A stretch of 64,000 bases of DNA from Daejeonia sp002484105 (GCF_051175565.1 NZ_CP195105.1:1922001-1986000); one strand, 5' to 3'; counted from the stretch's first letter, positions 42,697-51,955 are shown. Numbers and translations: made by a program. Notes: generated from the sequence alone by a model not told the origin.

Positions 42697-45228
42697 TTAC
42701 ATTGGTATCTGCTGTTCGTCGTCACCATCGTAATTACTGTTGTTGTCTCTTTTACGCTTGGGCTGGTCGATTTTTTCTCCCTGTTTGAAGCGGTAGGTGA
42801 AAGATACCGAAAACTGCCTGGGCTGCCACTGCATATAAGAATACCGCTCGAAGCCGGAACCATAGCTGTAGTTCTTCATAGCCCTTGTATTGAAGATATC
42901 CTGAATATTGAAGCCCACTGTTCCGTTACCTTTCCAGATGGTTTTGCTGGCACCGAGATTCAGTGCATACATTGGTTTTCTGTGGGATGATGCGGTTTTT
43001 TCTCCACCTCTGTAGAATCCCTGAAGCTGTATATTGAAGGTTTTGTCAATGGTAAAGGTATTCGTCAGCCTGGCTCTGGCAGAGAAACCGTCTCCGTCAA
43101 AGGATATGGCTTTGTCCATCAGTTCAGGATTGAAGAAACTTCCTTTGGATTCATATCGGTAAAATGTGGCATTGGCCATAATCTTCCACCATGGGAGAAG
43201 ATCTGCCGTCGAATTGAGGTCGAGACCAAGCTGAGATTCCCATCCGACATTGTAAGGACGCGTTTCCAAAACCTGTGGATCGTTCTGGGAACGTAGCACC
43301 ACCATTTGTGTTTCATCCTGTGATCTCCGGTAATAGAGGGTAGGATTGATGGTATATTTCTTTTTCTGAATGGCATATCCCAATTCGAAAGAGTTGACAT
43401 ATTCGGGATTCAGATCTGGATTTCCGGCAAAAAGGTTACGGTCGTCATTCTGGCTGAATGAGTTGAATGGTACCAGGAACCAGGATCTCGGGCGGTTGAT
43501 TCTCCGGGAATAATTCAGCAGCAGCTGGTTGCTTTTGTCACCACCAAGATCATAACTCAGGAAAACACTTGGGAAAAAGCCGGTATAGTTTTTATTGATT
43601 TTGCTCGAATTCCCGGACAGCCCGTTAAAGGAAACATCAATGTCTGAAAGTTCGGTACGCAGCCCCAGCTGATATCCAAAGCGGTCAATCTTGCTTTTGA
43701 ACTGTGCATAGAAAGCGTTGATCATCTCCTTATAGACGGTATTGCTTGTGAAATCGGGATCGATAATAAAACTGATATCATCGTCGGAAGTTTTTACATT
43801 ATAGTCGTAGTCATTCTCGTTACGGTCAATACGGTAACCCGCCTCCAGTTTGGATAGGTTTCCGATGGGAAGTTCATAGTCCAGTTTTCCGATAAACGTT
43901 TTGTTGATGGTGATCTGGTCGACAAGGTTTCTGGAATCAAATGCAGAATTAACGAGTTGTCTGATATTATTCTCGTCGTTGTTTTTATTATGCTGAAGGC
44001 TTACAGAAGCGGTGATATTCTGTCCGTTATCACCAATTTTCTGGTCGAGGCCCAGATCTGCCTGCCAGGAATTTCCTTGCCCGGTAGCATTGCTGTAACG
44101 GTCCGTGAGGGAGTGCAGGCTTCCATCGGCGTTGGATTCTGTATAATGCACACCTTCGGAATTGTCCATCGTACGGTTGCGCATCATAATGCTGGCATTC
44201 AGAGCGGTTTTGTCTGTGATATCGACATTGAATCCGGTATTGAAATTATAGTTTTTTCCTTCATTATTGTTGTCATTGGTTTGCTTCAGGAAAGAACTGA
44301 TGTTATCACTGTCATCAAAATACGTGGTAGCGTTTTCTCTGTTATTTTTTCTTTTGTCATAACCTCCACCGCCATTGATGTACCATATCCAGTTGCCTTT
44401 GCGCCAGTTCAGATTGGCATTCAGCCGGCTGGTGGGGAGATATCCGAGTGTTCCGCTGACGCTTCCGGTGAAGCCTCTGGTTTTGCTTTTTTTCAGGATA
44501 ATATTCAGGATTCCGGCAGTTCCGCTGGCTTCAAATTTAGAGGAAGGATTGGTGATGACTTCGATGCGCTCAATCTGGTCGGCAGGAATACTTTGAAGTG
44601 CGTTGGCACTGTCGTCGATACCCAGCAGAGAAGAAGGTTTTCCGTTAATCAGAAATTTAACGTTGGAGTTTCCTCTCATCGAAACAGTTCCGTCTGTATC
44701 AACCGAAACGGAAGGTACATTGGTCAGCACATCCTGCAAATTTCCACCTTTGCTGATGATATCCTGAGACGGATCATAAGTTTTCTTATCCAGTTCGACA
44801 CGGTACGGCTTGCTGGATTGCGCGGTAAGTGTCACTCCCTGAATTTCGGTGGTATCGGAAAGGGTAGAGGCTGCTTCTTTCTCAAGTGTGAAGTTCCCGA
44901 TGCTTCCGGCAGTAATATTCTTGTCCAGCGTTTGCTTTTTATAATCTATTGCCTCAATGGTTACCGTATAATTGCCGGGTACAAGGCTGAGTTTGAAATT
45001 TCCTTTCTCATCCGTAAGTGCTGCATCACTGAAAACTTTGCTGGTTTTACTGGTAAATGTAATGGATGCATAAGGTACCGGCTGGCTGCTTTTGTCACTG
45101 ATTTTTCCGGTTACACTGACTTTTTCCTGTGCAAACGCGAGACTCGCAGCGCTGAGCACAAATGTAAGCCCAAATGTCCGGGTTCGGATTCCGGAGAGAA
45201 TTTCTGTCATTTCGGTTCTGATCTGCAT
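42697..45228 (-). CDS. Outer-membrane beta-barrel receptor (OMP_b-brl_3 type)
   Basis: An 843-residue protein with a signal peptide (to ~34, AASLAFAQ), a carboxypeptidase-regulatory-like domain (~36-110: VSVTGKISDKSSQPVPYASI), a plug domain with SVDTDGTVSMRGNSNVKFLI (~178), and a C-terminal barrel of the OMP_b-brl_3 family. The tail RKRDNNSNYDGDDEQQIPM is acidic and unusual. Such receptors are TonB-dependent-like; the ligand is unknown, with no substrate-binding lipoprotein gene beside it. An alternative ATG lies at 45210. Monocistronic. Confidence 0.88.
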   Translation of the reverse strand: MQIRTEMTEILSGIRTRTFGLTFVLSAASLAFAQEKVSVTGKISDKSSQPVPYASITFTSKTSKVFSDAALTDEKGNFKLSLVPGNYTVTIEAIDYKKQTLDKNITAGSIGNFTLEKEAASTLSDTTEIQGVTLTAQSSKPYRVELDKKTYDPSQDIISKGGNLQDVLTNVPSVSVDTDGTVSMRGNSNVKFLINGKPSSLLGIDDSANALQSIPADQIERIEVITNPSSKFEASGTAGILNIILKKSKTRGFTGSVSGTLGYLPTSRLNANLNWRKGNWIWYINGGGGYDKRKNNRENATTYFDDSDNISSFLKQTNDNNNEGKNYNFNTGFNVDITDKTALNASIMMRNRTMDNSEGVHYTESNADGSLHSLTDRYSNATGQGNSWQADLGLDQKIGDNGQNITASVSLQHNKNNDENNIRQLVNSAFDSRNLVDQITINKTFIGKLDYELPIGNLSKLEAGYRIDRNENDYDYNVKTSDDDISFIIDPDFTSNTVYKEMINAFYAQFKSKIDRFGYQLGLRTELSDIDVSFNGLSGNSSKINKNYTGFFPSVFLSYDLGGDKSNQLLLNYSRRINRPRSWFLVPFNSFSQNDDRNLFAGNPDLNPEYVNSFELGYAIQKKKYTINPTLYYRRSQDETQMVVLRSQNDPQVLETRPYNVGWESQLGLDLNSTADLLPWWKIMANATFYRYESKGSFFNPELMDKAISFDGDGFSARARLTNTFTIDKTFNIQLQGFYRGGEKTASSHRKPMYALNLGASKTIWKGNGTVGFNIQDIFNTRAMKNYSYGSGFERYSYMQWQPRQFSVSFTYRFKQGEKIDQPKRKRDNNSNYDGDDEQQIPM

Positions 45229-45304
45229 TTTAATCTTTTTCTGTTATCTTTTAATCTTTTTTCTTTTTTTTCCTGAGGATGGCTTTTGCCTAAAAAGCCT
45301 TTGC

Positions 45305-46330
45305 CTAATTGATATTGTTTGCATTCAGCCATTCCTGATAAGCTTTGGCATTCTGTGCATGTTCCACATCATTGTCCGTAAATTTGTGGAAACCCTTTCT
45401 TTTTGGATCTGCACACATATAGATATAGGAATTGTTTTCGGCATTCAGCACTGCATCTACGGCATTTTTATCGACGATGCAGATAGGTCCCGGAGGAATG
45501 CCGGCATTGGCGTATGTATTGTAGGGAGACGGCGTTTTCAGGTCTTTGTACATTACCCTTCGGATATTGGAACGGAAATCATCCGCTTTATTGATTGCAT
45601 AAATGACCGTAGGGTCACTCTGCAGTTTCATTCCTTTTTTGTAACGGTTCAGGTAGAGTCCTGCAATGGTTTTCTGCTCGTCTGATTTTCCGCCGGATTC
45701 TTTATAGACAATTGATGCCAGCGCATAAATCTGATCACGGCTCAATCCGGACTGCTTTTCTTTTGCAATACGTTCTGCATTCCAGAAGGAAGTGTACTGG
45801 TCGTCAAATTTTTTAAAAAATTCTGCAGGCGTTACGGTCCAGAAAAACTGGTAGGTGTCAATAAAGAAATATTTTTTAAGGTCTTCAGCTGTGGATAACC
45901 CTTTGGCGTGGGCAATGCTGTCCAGACCTGTTGCAAAAGCCAGTGAGTCGGTTTCTGTTTTCCGGGATACTTTCCCGATCATCTGGTAGACATCATAGAA
46001 ATCTCCGATACGGAAGTTTTCCGGGCTCTGGTTTCCTGCTTTTATCATGTTTACGAGGCTGGTGTTGCCTTTGCCTTTTTCAAAATGATAGCGGCCAGCC
46101 TTGAAGTGAAGGTTCATATTTTTGGCAATGGCAACTTCTCTGAAGGTTTCCGGATTTTTGACGTATGGAGCCACAGAATCAAGAATTTGTTTGAAATTTG
46201 CCTGCTTCGGAATCAGCACGTAACCTTCTTTTTTGACATTGTTTCCGTAATATCTGCTGTAGAAACGATAGGCAAACACCGCCAAAATCAGCAGGCCAAC
46301 AATAAAAATTACCGATATAATTCTTTTCAT
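45305..46330 (-). CDS. mltG: Endolytic peptidoglycan transglycosylase MltG
   Basis: A 341-residue inner-membrane-anchored protein: one N-terminal helix (~5-25), then a LysM-like/YceG region with YVLIPKQANFKQILDSV, and the catalytic domain with IYALASIVYKESG (catalytic Glu, ~213) and LQSDPTVIYAI (~238), ending NTYANAGIPPGPICIVDKNAVDAVLN. It cuts nascent glycan strands and so sets their length. Its ATG overlaps the dapF stop by four bases, so translation is probably coupled to that cell-wall precursor gene. Confidence 0.95.
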   Translation of the reverse strand: MKRIISVIFIVGLLILAVFAYRFYSRYYGNNVKKEGYVLIPKQANFKQILDSVAPYVKNPETFREVAIAKNMNLHFKAGRYHFEKGKGNTSLVNMIKAGNQSPENFRIGDFYDVYQMIGKVSRKTETDSLAFATGLDSIAHAKGLSTAEDLKKYFFIDTYQFFWTVTPAEFFKKFDDQYTSFWNAERIAKEKQSGLSRDQIYALASIVYKESGGKSDEQKTIAGLYLNRYKKGMKLQSDPTVIYAINKADDFRSNIRRVMYKDLKTPSPYNTYANAGIPPGPICIVDKNAVDAVLNAENNSYIYMCADPKRKGFHKFTDNDVEHAQNAKAYQEWLNANNIN

Positions 46331-47106
46331 GACATTAATGACTGGATTTCAATTTCGCCCTGGAAAACCTGTTCTGCAGGCCCCTCGAGCCAGATGTCTG
46401 TAAATGAGTCTCCGGATTTTCTGGCATAGACTTTCAGGTTGCCTCCCAGCACTTTTACGCGGATTTCTTCTCCAGAATGTTCAGTAAACCATGAAAGAGC
46501 AGAGGCTGTAACACCGGTACCGCAACTGTAGGTTTCGTCCTCCACGCCGCGCTCATAAGTTCTCACAAAAATTTCACCGTCGTTCAGTTGTTCTACGAAA
46601 TTCACATTAATCCCTTCTTTTTCATAGGTCGGAGAATTGCGGATTTCGTTACCGTTTTTGTAAACATTATAATTTTTTAACATTTCCACATATTTTACAT
46701 AATGTGGAGATCCTGTATTGAGAACGAAATCGTTTCCATCGCGTGCAACTGCTTTTACATCAATCATTTTAAGTTTCACAATGCCATTTCTGATGGAGGC
46801 TTCGTGCAGGCCATCAACCGCATTGAAGCGAACTGTTTCACTGAAAATCTTCAGGAAATGAGCAAAAGCAACAATACAGCGCCCTCCGTTCCCACACATG
46901 CTACTTTCGTTCCCATCGGAGTTGTAGTATACCATACGGAAGGCTTCCGCATCGTCATTTTCAAGTAAAATCAATCCGTCGCCACCGATTCCAAAGCGGC
47001 GGTCACAGAGTTTTTCGATAAGCGTACGGTCTTTGGGAAAGAAAAGTTTACGGTTGTCAATCATTACGAAATCATTTCCTGTTCCCTGATATTTGTAGAA
47101 TTTCAT
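46327..47106 (-). CDS. dapF: Diaminopimelate epimerase
   Basis: A 259-residue cofactor-independent racemase converting LL- to meso-diaminopimelate for lysine and peptidoglycan. Both catalytic cysteines are visible: SSMCGNGGRCIVAFAH (~71) and ETYSCGTGVTASAL (~193), with the substrate segments YQGTGNDFVMIDN at the start and FVRTYERGVEDET. It is first of a two-gene operon with mltG. Confidence 0.97.
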   Translation of the reverse strand: MKFYKYQGTGNDFVMIDNRKLFFPKDRTLIEKLCDRRFGIGGDGLILLENDDAEAFRMVYYNSDGNESSMCGNGGRCIVAFAHFLKIFSETVRFNAVDGLHEASIRNGIVKLKMIDVKAVARDGNDFVLNTGSPHYVKYVEMLKNYNVYKNGNEIRNSPTYEKEGINVNFVEQLNDGEIFVRTYERGVEDETYSCGTGVTASALSWFTEHSGEEIRVKVLGGNLKVYARKSGDSFTDIWLEGPAEQVFQGEIEIQSLMS

Positions 47107-47126
47107 ATAGAGATAAATTATGCCTG

Positions 47127-47134
47127 CAAAAATA
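47127..47134 (-). promoter_or_regulatory. -7 promoter element of dapF-mltG
   Basis: TATTTTTG on the minus strand matches TAnnTTTG, 20 bases before the dapF ATG. Confidence 0.5.
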
Positions 47135-47152
47135 CGGTTTTGATATGTTTGG

Positions 47153-47785
47153 TTATCTGCCTCCTGTGCTGCGGTTGGGGTTTACGGTTCTTCCGGAACT
47201 TTCCTGTGTCTGGGAATTCTGGGAAGATCTTGCAGAACTGTTGCTGTTTTGTTTTGCAGGAGTACGGAATCCACCACCAGTATTGCTGTTGGTATTGCGT
47301 CCGTTGTTCTGATTCTGCTGGGAAGGAGTCTGGTTGGGTGTATTGTTGTTGCTTGCGGGAATTCTTCCGTTGTTTTGTCCGGCAGGTACCCGGTTTCCGT
47401 TATTGTTCATCAGTCCTGTATTGGAGTTGGAATTGTTGCTGCGATCGCCAGATGTGGGGTAGCGGCTGTTGTTGTCCCGGAAACCTTCATCTCCACGTGT
47501 CGGATTTACAGGGCGTTGCAGATATATTCTCCGGTTGTTTCCACCATAATAAAAAGGGATTCCGTTGTCGTAATAATACTGGAAACCATTGCGGTAATAA
47601 TATCCGTCGTTTCCATAATATCCTCCATCTCCATAATAGGCATTGGGTGCATAATAATATCCGTTATAGTAATACGGGTTGCTGTAGTATTGTTCGTTTC
47701 CGTAATAATTGTCGGGATATACGAGGCAGGAAGTAAGGCTTCCAAGCATGAGCAGGGCAAGAACTGCGGTAAGTGTTTTTTTCAT
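47153..47785 (-). CDS. Tyr/Asn-rich repetitive lipoprotein, unknown function
   Basis: A 210-residue protein with a lipoprotein signal (lipobox LTSC, Cys20). Residues ~24-85 are extremely rich in Tyr, Asn and Gly (repeats such as YYYNGYYYAPNAYYGDGGYYG). The C-terminal ~120 residues are Asn/Ser/Gln/Thr/Gly-rich and probably disordered. No catalytic motif or family was recognised. The Tyr-rich part could pack into fibres or bind surfaces, which is speculation. It ends 19 bases before the dapF -7 box and lies four bases after the pnuC stop, so it is probably co-transcribed with pnuC. Confidence 0.8.
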   Translation of the reverse strand: MKKTLTAVLALLMLGSLTSCLVYPDNYYGNEQYYSNPYYYNGYYYAPNAYYGDGGYYGNDGYYYRNGFQYYYDNGIPFYYGGNNRRIYLQRPVNPTRGDEGFRDNNSRYPTSGDRSNNSNSNTGLMNNNGNRVPAGQNNGRIPASNNNTPNQTPSQQNQNNGRNTNSNTGGGFRTPAKQNSNSSARSSQNSQTQESSGRTVNPNRSTGGR

Positions 47786-47789
47786 GATT

Positions 47790-48464
47790 TCAGATTAATG
47801 TGTGATACTTCTGATAACTTTTTTTCCATGTAATATAGCCTATGGTGGCCAATATTGTAAATACCAAATATTGAACCGAAGTGATTCCGAGACCTTTATA
47901 TATATACATTGGTACAGAAATAAAATCGCCGACAATCCAGAAAATCCAGTTTTCAATACGCTGTTTGGCCATAAAATACATACCTACGAGAAAAACTGAA
48001 GTGGTGAAAACATCCATCCAGTTGGCCCAATCGAGGTGATAAAGACCCAGAGTGACATTCTGCATCGAGAAATGGTTGTCTATAAAAGGCTTATAATAAT
48101 AAATGACGGTTACCAGCAAAAGACTGAAAACAAAAAGTACACTGCCGTAGATCCATTCTTTTTTCTTTGCCCAGGAGACTTCTACATGTATCTGGTCTTT
48201 GGAATTTTTTGCCCAGAGTATCCATCCGTAGATGCTCATTATGGTGTAGTAAACATTGATCATGCAGTCGCCCAAAAGTCCGAAAACAAAAAGGATGTAG
48301 ACATACAGCACCGTCGATACGATCCCGGTAGGGTATACCCAGATGTTCTTTCTCATCGAAAAATATACGCTTAGCAGGCCAAAAATCATTGCGATACACT
48401 CTATCACAATCTGATATGTCTGATACGATTCGTACGGTTTTATAAAAGCATCATAAAAATCCAT
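47790..48464 (-). CDS. pnuC: Nicotinamide riboside/mononucleotide transporter PnuC
   Basis: A 224-residue inner-membrane protein with about seven helices, matching PnuC: YQIVIECIAMIFGLLSVYFS, WVYPTGIVSTVLYVYILFVFGLLGDC, NVYYTIMSIYGWILWAK, and the later WANWMDVFTTSVFLVGMYFMAKQRIENW with IVGDFISVPMYIYKGL. It imports the NAD precursor nicotinamide riboside by facilitated diffusion. No NadR kinase gene is adjacent. A tyrosine-rich lipoprotein gene follows directly. Confidence 0.93.
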   Translation of the reverse strand: MDFYDAFIKPYESYQTYQIVIECIAMIFGLLSVYFSMRKNIWVYPTGIVSTVLYVYILFVFGLLGDCMINVYYTIMSIYGWILWAKNSKDQIHVEVSWAKKKEWIYGSVLFVFSLLLVTVIYYYKPFIDNHFSMQNVTLGLYHLDWANWMDVFTTSVFLVGMYFMAKQRIENWIFWIVGDFISVPMYIYKGLGITSVQYLVFTILATIGYITWKKSYQKYHTLI

Positions 48465-48489
48465 GGATATTTCTTTTTCAAAAAACGTT

Positions 48490-48497
48490 CAAAGATA
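48490..48497 (-). promoter_or_regulatory. -7 promoter element of pnuC
   Basis: TATCTTTG on the minus strand matches TAnnTTTG, 25 bases before the pnuC ATG. No riboswitch-like structure was recognised in the short leader. Confidence 0.5.
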
Positions 48498-48558
48498 TTA
48501 AAATAAGCCTGCAAATACCGAACAGCAGAGACAAATTCCATCTGTTTCTGTACTTCAT

Positions 48559-48582
48559 AAAAAAACCTCCACGAGGAGGTTT
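48559..48582 (-). terminator. Terminator of lipB
   Basis: Arms AAACCTCC and GGAGGTTT with a four-base loop. On the minus strand a T-run follows. Confidence 0.8.
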
Positions 48583-48606
48583 CCAGTATCTGTTAGTTTC
48601 GGTAGG

Positions 48607-49344
48607 TCAGTGTTTCCATGCAGTAGTAAATTCTGCTTCAAAAACCTCCTGAAAATGTTTCCGGATTTTCAGTTTTACTTCATCAACTTCTTCGGAACTC
48701 AGGTTGCGTTCCAGTTCGCGCTGCATCGATGTGACCGATTTATCCTTAATTCCGCATGGGATAATATATTCAAAATAGCGTAAATCCGTGTTCACATTTA
48801 ATGCAAAACCGTGCATGGTCACCCATTTTGAGGTTTTCACACCCATGGCGCAGATTTTCCGGGCATAGGGCTTCCCAACATCCAGCCAGACACCGGTCTC
48901 TCCTTCGCTGCGTTCGCCTTTTATTCCGTATTCAGCAAGGACGCGGATCATCACTTCCTCCAGATTGCGCATATAAAGATGGATATCGCACTTGAAGTTA
49001 TCCAGATCAATAATCGGATAGCCGACAATCTGTCCGAAACCGTGATAAGTAATATCTCCGCCACGGTTGGTATGGACATAAGTAGCATTGATCTCCTTCA
49101 GCTTTTCGGAATTGATCAGCATATTTTCTTCATGACCAGATTTTCCCAATGTATAGACATGTGGATGCTCCACGAACAGGAAATAGTTGGGTGTTTCTTC
49201 GCAGATGCCGTCTGTACGGTCGCGGTTGCGGAGTTTTCGTTCGATGATGTCGTTCATCAGTTTTTCCTGGATTTCAAATGCAGGAAGATAATCCACCGTT
49301 CCCAAATCCCGGAACTGAATGGTTTTGTTTTGTGTAATCGTCAT
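48607..49344 (-). CDS. lipB: Octanoyltransferase LipB
   Basis: A 245-residue enzyme transferring octanoyl from acyl carrier protein to lipoyl domains, the first step in lipoate synthesis. Conserved: HPHVYTLGKSGHEEN (~70), TNRGGDITYHGFGQIVGYP (~90; most members have HGPGQ), KICAMGVKTSKWVTMHGFALNV (catalytic Lys, ~155) and IIPCGIKDKSVTSM (catalytic Cys, ~185). The frame from 49365 starts inside the -7 box. ATG 49344 is chosen. Confidence 0.95.
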   Translation of the reverse strand: MTITQNKTIQFRDLGTVDYLPAFEIQEKLMNDIIERKLRNRDRTDGICEETPNYFLFVEHPHVYTLGKSGHEENMLINSEKLKEINATYVHTNRGGDITYHGFGQIVGYPIIDLDNFKCDIHLYMRNLEEVMIRVLAEYGIKGERSEGETGVWLDVGKPYARKICAMGVKTSKWVTMHGFALNVNTDLRYFEYIIPCGIKDKSVTSMQRELERNLSSEEVDEVKLKIRKHFQEVFEAEFTTAWKH

Positions 49345-49362
49345 TTTATGAAAAAATACCCT

Positions 49363-49370
49363 CAAAATTA
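49363..49370 (-). promoter_or_regulatory. -7 promoter element of lipB
   Basis: TAATTTTG on the minus strand matches TAnnTTTG, 18 bases before ATG 49344. Confidence 0.5.
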
Positions 49371-49411
49371 CGAAAAATAAATTTTCTATGTAAGGAATAA
49401 TATTCGGATAT

Positions 49412-49438
49412 AAAAAAACTCCGAAATTTTCGAAGTTT
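49412..49438 (-). terminator. Terminator of the copper receptor gene
   Basis: On the minus strand AAACTTCGAAA and TTTCGGAGTTT pair with one G-T wobble, followed by T's. It lies 22 bases after the receptor stop. Confidence 0.65.
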
Positions 49439-49460
49439 CAAATAGGGTATGGTTTTATAT

Positions 49461-51488
49461 TCAGAAACTGAAGGAAAAATTCACCACAACATTTCTACCC
49501 GGCGCCAAAATTCTTTGAGACAGGTTTGATGAAAGCGTTCGGCTTAGATGTTCTGCATACGCTTTGTCAAAGATGTTTTCTACCCGCAATTCAGTGCTGA
49601 GGTTTGGCGTAATCTGATAATTTCCGGAAAAATCGAACAGGGTGGCATTTGATGTCTTTAGTTCACCAAAATCCGGATTGATGCGGTTTTGTGCGCTGAT
49701 GTTCCTGACTTTCATGCTCAGTTTTACGGGGTTAAATTCGGCATTGATTTTTATGCGGATGTCCAGCGGGGCGATTTCGGGAAGCGGAGTTCTGCTGACC
49801 AGATTTTCTCCGTATGTATATGCGGCTGCAATTTCGGAGCTGAGACCGGGAAGAAAACGGTATTCGGCATTAGCTTCGAAGCCGGCTTTCTGAGCTTTTT
49901 CGATGTTCATCATCTGCCTTACACCCGGACTCGACATAGAAGTCGGCTTAATGTCTGTGTTGATCACTCCTGAAATGCAATCCTGAAGATATGAATAGAA
50001 TCCGTTAAGTTTCATATAAAATTTTTCCGTTTTCATGGTGAGTATCAGGTCCGCCTGATTGTTGGTTTCTGGTTTCAGATGTGGATTTCCGAGTACCTGA
50101 TAATTGTCCAGACCGACAGGAAAACGGTTGATGAATCGTTCTGTAAGACTTCCGCTGCGTTGTGCCCGTCCTGCCAAAACAGAAATTTTAATTCCTGAAC
50201 CCAGATTTTGGTTGTAAACAAGACTGAATGCAGAATTCAGGTGGTTTTGCGCTGTATCGCCGCCGTAAATCTGCTGGAAAATGGGGGCAATATCGCGTGC
50301 TTTTCCGGTATTGTAATCCAAACGTGCAGAGAAAATTATTCCCGCATTATTCATTTTGTAATGCATTTCGCTAAACCAACCATAGTTTTGTATTTGCGAA
50401 TTTTGCCAAGACGTTCCGTTGTTCATCATTCCGGACATTCCGGACATTTTAGCAGCCGTATTTTCGGCATTTTCGCTCTTATAATCCATACCCGTGTACC
50501 ACAGAAAATGGTTTTGGGTAAATTTAAGTTCGGTTCGTCCACCGTAAGTTTTGGATTTCACATCCGAAACCATGCTTAAATCTGGAGTTCCCATGGAATG
50601 CTTTACATCAGAAAGAAAGGTTTTGATGTCTATTGATTTCAGCAGGAAACCGCTAAATTTAATTTGATGCGAAAGCTGATACATCCACGTTTTATCATAA
50701 AGCAAATTCATGGAAAGTGCCGCGAAATCAACATCTCGACTCTGGTTGGTGTTAATTCTGAAATCGGTTGTTTGGCTTTCATTCCATTTGTATTTCATCT
50801 CGCTTCCGATATTATATCTTTTGAAGCCGGCGGGAACTTCATTGCCGTTTCCGTCTTTGTAATCATCACCTTTCTGGTAACTTCCTAAAATGTTCCAAAC
50901 CATTTTCTTTGCAGAATGTGCAGCGTAAAGATCATTGCGAAAAATATTTCCATTGGATTCATAACCTGTGGAAAATCTTGTACTTACCTTTGGTTCTTCG
51001 GTGAATTTCGGAGATTTCATGACGAAATTGATGGTTCCGCCCAATGCATTTCCATACCGCAAAAAATATGGACCTTTGTAAACCTCCGCTTCCTGAACAA
51101 TATTCATATTTACCTGACTTGATGCAGGATCCATTCGGGAAGGACAGGCGTTTATCGCAGAAGAAACTCCATCGATAACAAGATTCAGCTGTTCATATTT
51201 AAAACCGCGGAGAACCGGATCGGAACCGTAATTCCCTGCTTTGCGGACAGCAGAAATTTCCGGTATTTCGGTAAGGAATTTTCCGGCGTCATGTACCAAT
51301 GCATCCGAAAATAGGGTGCTGATTTTTTTTGAAAGGGAATCTTTAGGAATCTGACGTACAATTTTTACGGCTTCTATTACGGTTTCTTTTTCGGGATTGT
51401 GTATTTGTGCTGCCACCAGAGAAGTCATTGACAACAATGCAGTACTCAGGATTTTCCCAGTAATCACATGGGAATATAAGGTATTCAT
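49461..51488 (-). CDS. TonB-dependent copper receptor (OprC/NosA-like)
   Basis: A 675-residue outer-membrane receptor from ATG 51488 (signal peptide to ~27, MTSLVAAQ). The plug region has GSDPVLRGFKYEQLNLVIDGV, then INACPSRMDPASSQVNMNIV (~122). The C-x-x-x-M in CPSRM matches the copper-binding Cys/Met site reported for OprC (CPNHM). Barrel strands follow, ending in Phe (FSFSF). A Met-rich loop, AKMSGMSGMMNN (~372), fits copper capture. Likely imports copper or a copper carrier. The longer frame from 51584 has no signal and was rejected. A small Cys-containing gene precedes it. Confidence 0.87.
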   Translation of the reverse strand: MNTLYSHVITGKILSTALLSMTSLVAAQIHNPEKETVIEAVKIVRQIPKDSLSKKISTLFSDALVHDAGKFLTEIPEISAVRKAGNYGSDPVLRGFKYEQLNLVIDGVSSAINACPSRMDPASSQVNMNIVQEAEVYKGPYFLRYGNALGGTINFVMKSPKFTEEPKVSTRFSTGYESNGNIFRNDLYAAHSAKKMVWNILGSYQKGDDYKDGNGNEVPAGFKRYNIGSEMKYKWNESQTTDFRINTNQSRDVDFAALSMNLLYDKTWMYQLSHQIKFSGFLLKSIDIKTFLSDVKHSMGTPDLSMVSDVKSKTYGGRTELKFTQNHFLWYTGMDYKSENAENTAAKMSGMSGMMNNGTSWQNSQIQNYGWFSEMHYKMNNAGIIFSARLDYNTGKARDIAPIFQQIYGGDTAQNHLNSAFSLVYNQNLGSGIKISVLAGRAQRSGSLTERFINRFPVGLDNYQVLGNPHLKPETNNQADLILTMKTEKFYMKLNGFYSYLQDCISGVINTDIKPTSMSSPGVRQMMNIEKAQKAGFEANAEYRFLPGLSSEIAAAYTYGENLVSRTPLPEIAPLDIRIKINAEFNPVKLSMKVRNISAQNRINPDFGELKTSNATLFDFSGNYQITPNLSTELRVENIFDKAYAEHLSRTLSSNLSQRILAPGRNVVVNFSFSF

Positions 51489-51580
51489 AGATACTTTTGT
51501 TTTGATTTTGAATTCAGTGAATAAATTTCCGTACACTATTGAAAAATCAATTGTGCAGCAGAAAAAAGTTGTTTTCAGAA

Positions 51581-51943
51581 TCAAATGCGGGGAGGATGCA
51601 GAATTTCAGTTGAATAACCTTTTGCAACCGAATTAACGGTATGAGAAAATAGATGACGGATGTGCAGGTCTTCGGAAACAACAATATCTTTTAGCGTGAT
51701 TAAATCCTGTGGAAAGAAATTAAATTCAAAACCGATTTTAACAATCTGCAGCGGAACGTTCGGATCTTCAGCATTTTTGATGACCTGACATTTTCCGTGG
51801 CAGTTCATTTCGGGCTTATCCTTGTTGACACAGTGTATTTCATAAAAATTCCGGTTAATCTGATAGTCCACAAACATTAGCGAACTCTGGAAACTCGCCA
51901 GAAAAATAATGCTGCTCATGAAACTGATTAATACTGCCTTCAC
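51581..51943 (-). CDS. Small membrane-anchored Cys-containing protein beside the copper receptor
   Basis: A 120-residue protein beginning with GTG: a hydrophobic segment (~5-24), then YEIHCVNKDKPEMNCHGKCQVIK (three Cys, two His and one Met within ~18 residues), and a hydrophobic middle (LQIVKIGFEFNFFPQD). The motif recurs in small flavobacterial proteins encoded ahead of TonB-dependent metal receptors. Metal binding or copper sensing is plausible but untested. An ATG at 51919 is a possible later start. The receptor gene starts 92 bases downstream. Confidence 0.75.
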   Translation of the reverse strand: MKAVLISFMSSIIFLASFQSSLMFVDYQINRNFYEIHCVNKDKPEMNCHGKCQVIKNAEDPNVPLQIVKIGFEFNFFPQDLITLKDIVVSEDLHIRHLFSHTVNSVAKGYSTEILHPPRI

Positions 51944-51947
51944 CTTT

Positions 51948-51955
51948 CAAAGATA
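51948..51955 (-). promoter_or_regulatory. -7 promoter element before the Cys-containing copper-locus gene
   Basis: TATCTTTG on the minus strand is followed by AAAG and then the GTG at 51943. If that GTG is used, this is another case of a start codon four bases after the box. Confidence 0.45.

Noticed and set aside
43957..45276. 439-codon plus-strand reading frame
   Set aside because: It lies antisense to the barrel receptor gene, whose protein has clear domains; the antisense frame has no recognisable motif.
45273..45303. GGCTTTT/AAAAGCC repeat as terminator of mltG
   Set aside because: Stem of seven pairs but no T-run follows on the minus strand; kept out of the feature list.
51489..51584. 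Longer N-terminus for the copper receptor
   Set aside because: It would place 32 residues before an obvious signal peptide.
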